Assembly: GCA_016464825.1 (NCBI GenBank)
Contig: JAEKNQ010000019.1
Location: 124,001-188,000, forward strand
Origin: Candidatus Dormiibacter inghamiae
Lineage (GTDB): Bacteria > Chloroflexota > Dormibacteria > Dormibacterales > Dormibacteraceae
DNA length: 64,000 nucleotides
Reading direction: 5' to 3'
The position numbers and the translations under genes are program-made. The notes beneath the pieces were generated by a model. That model did no database searches. It saw only the letters and a program-made list of their open reading frames with translations, and was not told where the DNA came from. This document shows positions 59,275 through 64,000 of the stretch, one piece after another. Numbering within the stretch: position 1 is the stretch's first letter; the number at the start of each line of letters is the position of its first letter.

Positions 59275-60886
59275 CTGGCGAGCCGATCTTGGCGAGGCGT
59301 TCCTTCAGCTCCGCCACCGTCGAGGCCGGCCGCAGGCAGCGGGTACCGACGCAAATCACCGCGACTTCCGCCTCACCTGGTTCGACCATCGCGTAAGGGT
59401 AGGCGTTGAGCGCGGCCCGAGCCAAATCGGGGCTGGAAGTGCTGAGCTTGACAGGTTCCCGGCCAAGCCGGTCAAAGGCACGCGCGAACACTGCCGACAT
59501 CAGCCCGTACTGGCGGAAGAGGGCGCCCACTGACTCCAGCGCCTGCCGGGCGAGGTCGCTCTCGCCCATCTCGGCCAGCGCCAGAGCCGCTATCGCGTTC
59601 TCGCCCAGTGGCTTCTGACGCTGCGCCAGGCGGGCCGTGCTGTCGACAGCTGCGTGGTCAAAGTAGCCGCCCAGCTCAGCATCGGCGTAGCGGTCGCGCA
59701 GGACCCCGAGCAGCTGGCTGGCCCGTTCTCGCTGACCGGCCCGGACGCAGGCAAGCAGACCCCAGACCTGGTCGCCCAGCTGGCCGCCTACCTCATCGGT
59801 GTGCAGCAGGCCGCCGGCAGGGTCGCTGAAACGCTGGAAGACGGCGTCGAGCACCTGCAGGGCGCGCTCCCGCAGCCGCGGCCGGTCGAGGCGCGCGTCG
59901 GCATCGAGGTAGGCGACCGCGAGGGCGCAGTTCCAGGCAACGTAGACGCGGCGGTCAACGTAGGGAGGCCGCAGCTCCTGGCGGCCGGCCTCATCCCGGG
60001 CGTAGTAATCCTCGTCGGCATCCTGGCTGCCGGCGTAGAGGCCGGTTTGCTCGTCACGCAGCACTGTCTCCAGGTAGCGGACTGCGTCGTCCAGGATCTC
60101 GGCCTGGCCGGTCAGCGCCAGCGCCGAGAGGAGACCCGCGTGGTCCTCCAGCATCTTCTCGAAGTGGGGCACCGACCAATCTCGCGTCGTCGAGTACCGA
60201 AAGAAGCCGCCTTCCACGTGGTCGTAGGTGCCGCCGCCGGCCATCTGCGCCAGGGTGTGGCGCGCCATCTCCAGCAGCCCCGGCTCGCCCCTGAGCAGCG
60301 ACTGCTCCGCCAGCAGCGCGAGGGCGTCGGTCTGGGGGAACTTGGGCGCGTCGCCGAAGCCCCCGTACTCGGCGTCGTAGGCTTGTTCCACGTTGCCCAG
60401 GATCCGGTCGACTAGCCCTGGTTGCAGCTTGCCGGCGCTGATCGCCGCCGCCTGCTGCGCTTTTTCGCGGCCCCTGGTCACCTGAGCTGCGATCTCAGTT
60501 CGGTTGTCCCGGTAATAGCCGGAGAGCTTGCTCAGAGCTGCAGTCATCTGCTCCGGCGGTAGGTAGGTGGCGCCGGTCAGGATGTCGCCCTCCGGCGTGA
60601 GAAAGGCGGTGGTCGGCCAGCCGCCCATGTTGTAGCGCTGGTTCACGTCCGGGCGGACGTCGTTGTCGACGCGGATGGGGACGTACTCGCGATTGATGAG
60701 GCCGATGACCCGGTCGTCGGAATAGCTGGTCTCGTCCATCACGTGGCACCAGTGGCACCAGACGGCCGAGATGGAGAGCAGCACAGGTTTGTCCGCCTGC
60801 TGCGCTTCTCGAAATGCTTCTTCACTCCACGGCCGCCACTCGATCTCGGCGGCGCGGTTGGGTCGCGGCGAGAAGTGAAACTCCAT
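59267..60886 (-). CDS. Thioredoxin-domain DUF255 protein (YyaL/SSP411-like)
   Basis: 539 residues from ATG 60886 with AGAGGG upstream. N-terminal thioredoxin-like DUF255 domain: WRPWSEEAFREAQQADKPVLLS and AVWCHWCHVMDETSYSDDRV with a CxxC, and FLTPEGDILTGATYLPPEQM. Then an alpha/alpha barrel (six-hairpin glycosidase-like) with GGFGDAPKFPQTDALAL and VEGGFFRYSTTRDWSVPHFEKMLEDHAGLL, typical of the family. Members are 600-690 residues; this one is shorter, mainly in the C-terminal part. Function unknown in bacteria. Confidence 0.88.
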   Translation of the reverse strand: MEFHFSPRPNRAAEIEWRPWSEEAFREAQQADKPVLLSISAVWCHWCHVMDETSYSDDRVIGLINREYVPIRVDNDVRPDVNQRYNMGGWPTTAFLTPEGDILTGATYLPPEQMTAALSKLSGYYRDNRTEIAAQVTRGREKAQQAAAISAGKLQPGLVDRILGNVEQAYDAEYGGFGDAPKFPQTDALALLAEQSLLRGEPGLLEMARHTLAQMAGGGTYDHVEGGFFRYSTTRDWSVPHFEKMLEDHAGLLSALALTGQAEILDDAVRYLETVLRDEQTGLYAGSQDADEDYYARDEAGRQELRPPYVDRRVYVAWNCALAVAYLDADARLDRPRLRERALQVLDAVFQRFSDPAGGLLHTDEVGGQLGDQVWGLLACVRAGQRERASQLLGVLRDRYADAELGGYFDHAAVDSTARLAQRQKPLGENAIAALALAEMGESDLARQALESVGALFRQYGLMSAVFARAFDRLGREPVKLSTSSPDLARAALNAYPYAMVEPGEAEVAVICVGTRCLRPASTVAELKERLAKIGSPVG

Positions 60887-60896
60887 GACCCTCTGG

Positions 60897-61712
60897 CTAG
60901 AGCCTACAGGTGCCACTCGCCGACCGCCATTGGCGCCAGAGCGGGTTGACCGGGCCGTGCCCGGTCCCTACTTCGAGCGCATTCTCCACCGCCCCTTGGA
61001 TGAACTCCTTGGCCTCCCGCGCCGCCGCGAGCGGAGAGCTCCCCAGCGCCAGACAGGCAGCGATGGCGGCGCCAAACGTGCAGCCGCTGCCGTGCGTATT
61101 CGCTGTCGCGACCTGACGTCCCGGCAGCTCGACCAGCTCCTCTGAGTCGCAGTAGAGGTCGAGTGCATCGGCTGAATGACCGCCCTTCAGGACGACCGCC
61201 CGGCAGCCAAGCTGGAGCAGTTCCGAGACTGCCTGCCAGCGGTCGGGCAAGTCCCGCCCGATCGGCCTCCCCAGCAGCATCTCGGCCTCGGGCAGGTTAG
61301 GGGTGAGCACCGTGGCGAGGGGGATCAGCAGCTTTGTGAGCGCGGTGACCGCGTCGTCCTGGAGCAGCTTGTGGCCGCCCTTGGCCACCATGACAGGATC
61401 GACAACCAGCGGCTGCAGGGACCTCTGGGTCAGCTCTCCGGCCACCAGCTCGATGATGGCAGCCCTGGCCAGCATGCCCGTCTTGACGGCGGCCGGCCGC
61501 AGGTCTTCCGCCACCGCCACCAGCTGGCTGCGGATCAGGTCAAGCCCGATCTCCTCGTAGCCGACCACGCCGGTGGTGTTCTGGGCGGTGACAGCTGTGA
61601 TGACGCTGGTGCCGTGCAGACCGAAGGCTGCGAAGGTCTTGAGATCGGCCTGGATGCCGGCGCCGCCGCCAGAGTCCGAGCCGGCGATGGTCAGGGCGAT
61701 GAGCGGCTTCAA
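60897..61712 (-). CDS. thiD: Hydroxymethylpyrimidine/phosphomethylpyrimidine kinase
   Basis: 271 residues from TTG 61712, which overlaps the cytX stop (TTGA). Ribokinase-like. [63 protein letters not shown] and [16 protein letters not shown] with the catalytic Asp/Cys region are all present. It phosphorylates HMP to HMP-PP for thiamine synthesis; coupling to an HMP permease under a TPP riboswitch points to salvage. Confidence 0.96.
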   Translation of the reverse strand: MKPLIALTIAGSDSGGGAGIQADLKTFAAFGLHGTSVITAVTAQNTTGVVGYEEIGLDLIRSQLVAVAEDLRPAAVKTGMLARAAIIELVAGELTQRSLQPLVVDPVMVAKGGHKLLQDDAVTALTKLLIPLATVLTPNLPEAEMLLGRPIGRDLPDRWQAVSELLQLGCRAVVLKGGHSADALDLYCDSEELVELPGRQVATANTHGSGCTFGAAIAACLALGSSPLAAAREAKEFIQGAVENALEVGTGHGPVNPLWRQWRSASGTCRL

Positions 61713-63085
61713 GCCCTCACCGCTCTCCGTCCGAGCCAGAAACACAGGGCTGCGACCGCCACACTTACGGCGCCGGAGAGATCGGCCCCGTGCAACGCTG
61801 AGATCAGCGTGTAGTTGAAGGCCTGGGCGCCGGGGTAGATGTTGCCGTAGTTCACGAAGCCGAAGCTGACGGCGGTGCCCAGTGCCCAGGCGAGCAGGGC
61901 GAGAGCCGGCCGCGGGCGCCCCAGGTTCAGGCCCAGCAGTACGATCGCCGCCCAGGCCGGCGCCCAGAGGTAGGTGAGGGTGAGGAACTGCTGATAGGCG
62001 TTGTGAAAGTCGCTCACAGTGACGGCGTAGGCCGCCAGCGCCGCTCCCAGCAGTCCGCAGCCAAGCGCTGTTTGCCAGCGGGGCAATCTGAGCCCCAGGG
62101 TCTGGGTGACGAGCCCCGCGGTGTAGACGTCGAGATAGTTGGAGAGCAGCTCACCGGCCACCACCAGCAGGAAGAAGAGCAGCGCGAGCCAGGCCGGCGC
62201 GTGTTTGCTGATCACTGCCAGAACGCCGCCGTTCGGGTCCGCCGCCAGCTTGGCGTCGATGCCCGGGAGCAGGAGACCCAGTAGGCCGAGCAAGACCATC
62301 GGCACGGCGACTCCCACCACCGGCCACCAGGTAAGGCCTGCTGAAGGTGTGTCCGGGCGGAGGTAGCGCGAGTAGTCGCTGGCGAACGGATACCAGGAGG
62401 CGACCAGCGCGAAGCAGGTCATGAAGCCGAGCACGAAGGCGCCCGGGTAGGCGGCGCCGGAAACAGTAGGACCGGCGGTGAACTTGAACTGGGGGGCCAG
62501 CGCGATGACCAGCACCAGCACGAGACCGCCGAACACCAGCGCTCCCCACTTCTCCAGGACCCTGATCGTGCCGTGACCGTAGATGGCGACCACCACCGAG
62601 AGGCCGGCGATGAAGAGCACGAGCGGCAGGGTGAGCTGCTGAGCCAGCTCGCCGATGCCGGCGACCTGGAGCAGCTGAGCGCCAGCTTGGGCCGCGATCA
62701 CCGTGTCCACGGCAAACCAGCCGACCGCCAAAAAGAGCGTGAGCAGGGCCGCCAGCTTCATGCCGGCCCGGCCGAAGATGCGCTCGGTGAAGGCGACCTG
62801 GGGCAGGCCCGAGCGAGCGCCGCTGTGGCTCAGGAGGCCGAGGAGCACTGCGCCCGAAACGGTGCCCAGCAGGAGGGCGAGAAGGCCATCCCAGACCCCT
62901 AGGCCAAAGCTGGCGGTCAGATAGCTGGCAGTGAGGACGCTGACGAAGTCGAAGAAGGCCCCGGCCCAGATGAAGGCCAGATCCCGAGAGCGGCCCCAAC
63001 GCTCTGAGCGTGGGATCGGATCGATGCCGTGTTCCTCGACCTGGAGGAAGCCCTCACGGGCTCCAACTGCTTCGATCGTCGCCAT
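61709..63085 (-). CDS. cytX: CytX-type NCS1 permease (HMP transporter)
   Basis: 458 residues with about 12 membrane segments. [20 protein letters not shown] at the start, [21 protein letters not shown] and [18 protein letters not shown] are NCS1 (cytosine/purine permease) hallmarks. CytX proteins sit behind TPP riboswitches and are assigned as hydroxymethylpyrimidine importers; both the riboswitch and thiD are here. ATG 63085 is 5 bases after the GGAGGG that lies inside the riboswitch. Confidence 0.9.
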   Translation of the reverse strand: MATIEAVGAREGFLQVEEHGIDPIPRSERWGRSRDLAFIWAGAFFDFVSVLTASYLTASFGLGVWDGLLALLLGTVSGAVLLGLLSHSGARSGLPQVAFTERIFGRAGMKLAALLTLFLAVGWFAVDTVIAAQAGAQLLQVAGIGELAQQLTLPLVLFIAGLSVVVAIYGHGTIRVLEKWGALVFGGLVLVLVIALAPQFKFTAGPTVSGAAYPGAFVLGFMTCFALVASWYPFASDYSRYLRPDTPSAGLTWWPVVGVAVPMVLLGLLGLLLPGIDAKLAADPNGGVLAVISKHAPAWLALLFFLLVVAGELLSNYLDVYTAGLVTQTLGLRLPRWQTALGCGLLGAALAAYAVTVSDFHNAYQQFLTLTYLWAPAWAAIVLLGLNLGRPRPALALLAWALGTAVSFGFVNYGNIYPGAQAFNYTLISALHGADLSGAVSVAVAALCFWLGRRAVRA

Positions 63086-63087
63086 CT

Positions 63088-63175
63088 TTTCCCTCCGCCG
63101 GCATTACCCGGATCAGGTATTGCGGTCGGACCTCTCAGAAGAAGTCCCTCTCAGCCCTGGCGAGCTCCCGCTGGT
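63088..63175 (-). ncRNA. TPP riboswitch
   Basis: Read on the minus strand, GGGCTGAGAGGGA (63157-63145), TCTGAGAGGTCCGACC and AATACCTGATCCGGGTAATGC, then CGGCGGAGGGA, are the universal TPP (THI-box) elements: the CTGAGA core, ACCTGATC.GGGTAATGCC and closing P1. The ribosome site GGAGGG for cytX is its last part, so binding of thiamine diphosphate probably hides it and blocks translation of the operon. No separate terminator is visible. Confidence 0.95.
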
Positions 63176-63224
63176 CGGCGCTGATTCTACCGCCGGCCGA
63201 GCGCGCACCAATAGACTGGGCGCC

Positions 63225-63515
63225 GTGACCGAGAAGCTGACTGACAAGCTGTTCAAGAACCGCTATGTGGAAGACAGCGGCCACCCCCACATTGAGATCG
63301 CCAATCAGGACGTCTGCCGGGACAGGTGCTCAGGCAAGTACTGCAACTATTTCTGTCCGGCCGGCGTCTATGAGTGGGACGCAGAGAAGCAGCAGACGAT
63401 CGTCAGCTTCGGCAACTGCATCGAGTGCGGCGCCTGCGCGATCGGCTGTCCCTACGACAACATCCTCTGCCAGACGCCCCGCGGCGGCTATGGGGTGCAG
63501 TTCCAACTCGGTTAG
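63225..63515 (+). CDS. FixX-like ferredoxin
   Basis: 96 residues from GTG 63225. Cysteines in VCRDRCSGKYCNYFCPAGVYEW, split as C-x3-C, C-x3-C, and in FGNCIECGACAIGCPYDNIL are arranged as in FixX/EtfX ferredoxins, which carry one or two [4Fe-4S] clusters and partner FixC/ETF-QO. FixA, FixB and FixC are not adjacent. Instead a thioredoxin-reductase-type flavoprotein begins 51 bases later. Divergent from cytX. Confidence 0.85.
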   Translation: MTEKLTDKLFKNRYVEDSGHPHIEIANQDVCRDRCSGKYCNYFCPAGVYEWDAEKQQTIVSFGNCIECGACAIGCPYDNILCQTPRGGYGVQFQLG

Positions 63516-63565
63516 CCCGGCGGCGCGGAGGGAATCGCTGTCAGGACCGTGTGGTTGGAAAAAGC

Positions 63566-64000
63566 GTGACCGAAGACTTTGACCTCGCCATCGTTGGCGG
63601 CGGCCCGGCAGGCCTCGCCGCCGGCCTCTATGCGGCCCGGATGAACCTGCGCACGGTGCTACTGGATCGCGGCCCGCTGGGCGGTCAGCTCCTCAACACT
63701 GAGCTGATCGAGGACTACCCAGGCTTCGAGTCGATCCTCGGCCATGAGCTGGCAGCCAAGATGGGGGAGCACGCGCGAAAGTTCGGCCTGGATCTGCGCG
63801 AGTTCCAGCAGGTCAGTGAAGTCGATATGGAAGGCGAGCACAAGATTGTCCGCCTGGAGGATGGCGGCGAGGTTCGAGCGCCCGCGTTGATCCTGGCCTC
63901 CGGCGGTCTGCCCCGGAAGCTGGAGGTCCCGGGCGAGGTGGAGTTCGCCGGACGCGGCGTCTCCTACTGCGCGGTCTGTGACGGCGCCTTTTTCAAGGGC
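63566..64000 (+). CDS. Thioredoxin-reductase-type flavoprotein, truncated by window edge
   Basis: 145 residues from GTG 63566 to the window end. FAD motif LAIVGGGPAGLAAGLYAARM, GGQLLNTELIEDYPGFESI, ALILASGGLPRKLEVPGE and SYCAVCDGAFFKG with the redox CxxC. This is the FAD half of a TrxB-like protein. Whether NADPH binds (second Gly-rich motif) is beyond the window, so it could be a classical TrxB or a ferredoxin-dependent flavin thioredoxin reductase, which the adjacent ferredoxin gene would suit. Confidence 0.85.
   Translation, partial: MTEDFDLAIVGGGPAGLAAGLYAARMNLRTVLLDRGPLGGQLLNTELIEDYPGFESILGHELAAKMGEHARKFGLDLREFQQVSEVDMEGEHKIVRLEDGGEVRAPALILASGGLPRKLEVPGEVEFAGRGVSYCAVCDGAFFKG

Noticed and set aside
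1-64000. CRISPR arrays, rRNA genes, prophage or replication origin
   Set aside because: No regularly spaced repeats, no rRNA sequence, no integrase or structural phage genes and no DnaA-box cluster were seen.

Overview
This is a gene-dense, high-GC (mostly 60-70%) bacterial chromosome segment with genes on both strands and very short spacers. Many same-strand neighbours overlap by 1-4 bases (ATGA, GTGA, TTGA), and GTG or TTG starts are common. There is no rRNA, CRISPR array, prophage or plasmid signature. The gene mix is a factor-independent uricase with a three-subunit xanthine dehydrogenase, a phenylacetyl-CoA epoxidase, an MshC-type cysteine ligase, an F420-type PPOX protein, many GTG starts and HTH/ECF regulators. 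It suggests a soil heterotroph from a high-GC Gram-positive or Chloroflexota/Dormibacterota-like lineage. That placement is inference; no marker here fixes the taxon.

Layout. 1-3.9 kb: a partial GH5-like hydrolase divergent from a GH130 phosphorylase, a lower-GC aminoglycoside-nucleotidyltransferase-like gene and an alditol oxidase. 4-13.9 kb: mixed single genes (DUF4392 cyclase, dienelactone hydrolase, cupin, RDD protein, SRPBCC, FMN-barrel protein, FdhD, AraC regulator, VOC protein, prolyl aminopeptidase, RibD-like reductase, CPBP protease). 13.9-17.6 kb: minus-strand phenylacetyl-CoA epoxidase operon paaA-paaD-paaB-paaC, an orphan PaaD-type zinc ribbon and a class III aminotransferase. 17.8 kb: tRNA-His next to a decayed IS481-type transposase. 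19.4-26.2 kb: purine catabolism (uricase, XDH FAD, FeS and Mo subunits, 8-oxoguanine-deaminase-like amidohydrolase) with a convergent tartronate-semialdehyde/3-hydroxyisobutyrate type reductase. 26.3-36 kb: orphan response regulator, secreted HNH-like lipoprotein, acetyltransferase, RecQ, Na+/H+ antiporter, an ECF sigma / membrane Rieske / small-protein operon, metK and an MshC-like gene. 36-44.5 kb: transporters, small zinc-ribbon and membrane proteins, NfeD/SPFH pair, Dph6-type ATPase and a cobalamin-type binding protein. 44.7-55.3 kb: a long minus-strand series of L,D-transpeptidase, pepA, dxs, coaA, a large FtsX-like permease and two ABC ATPases, one fused to an AbrB-like domain. 55.6-64 kb: a lower-GC methyltransferase, then a TPP-riboswitch-led operon cytX-thiD-yyaL-lutB/lutA fusion, and, divergently, a FixX-like ferredoxin followed by a truncated thioredoxin-reductase-type flavoprotein.

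Most unusual points: (1) an ECF sigma factor translationally overlapped by a membrane protein that carries a complete Rieske [2Fe-2S] domain outside the cell, a candidate redox-sensing anti-sigma system; (2) a two-copy family of TA-flanked inverted-repeat elements (about 217 and 263 bp) with a shared hairpin core; (3) a LutB-LutA single-chain fusion at the end of an apparent thiamine-riboswitch operon; (4) three coding problems that are either recoding or decay: a PaaD zinc ribbon without a start codon, an MshC-like gene without ATG/GTG/TTG before its HIGH motif, and an SRPBCC gene interrupted by TGA.
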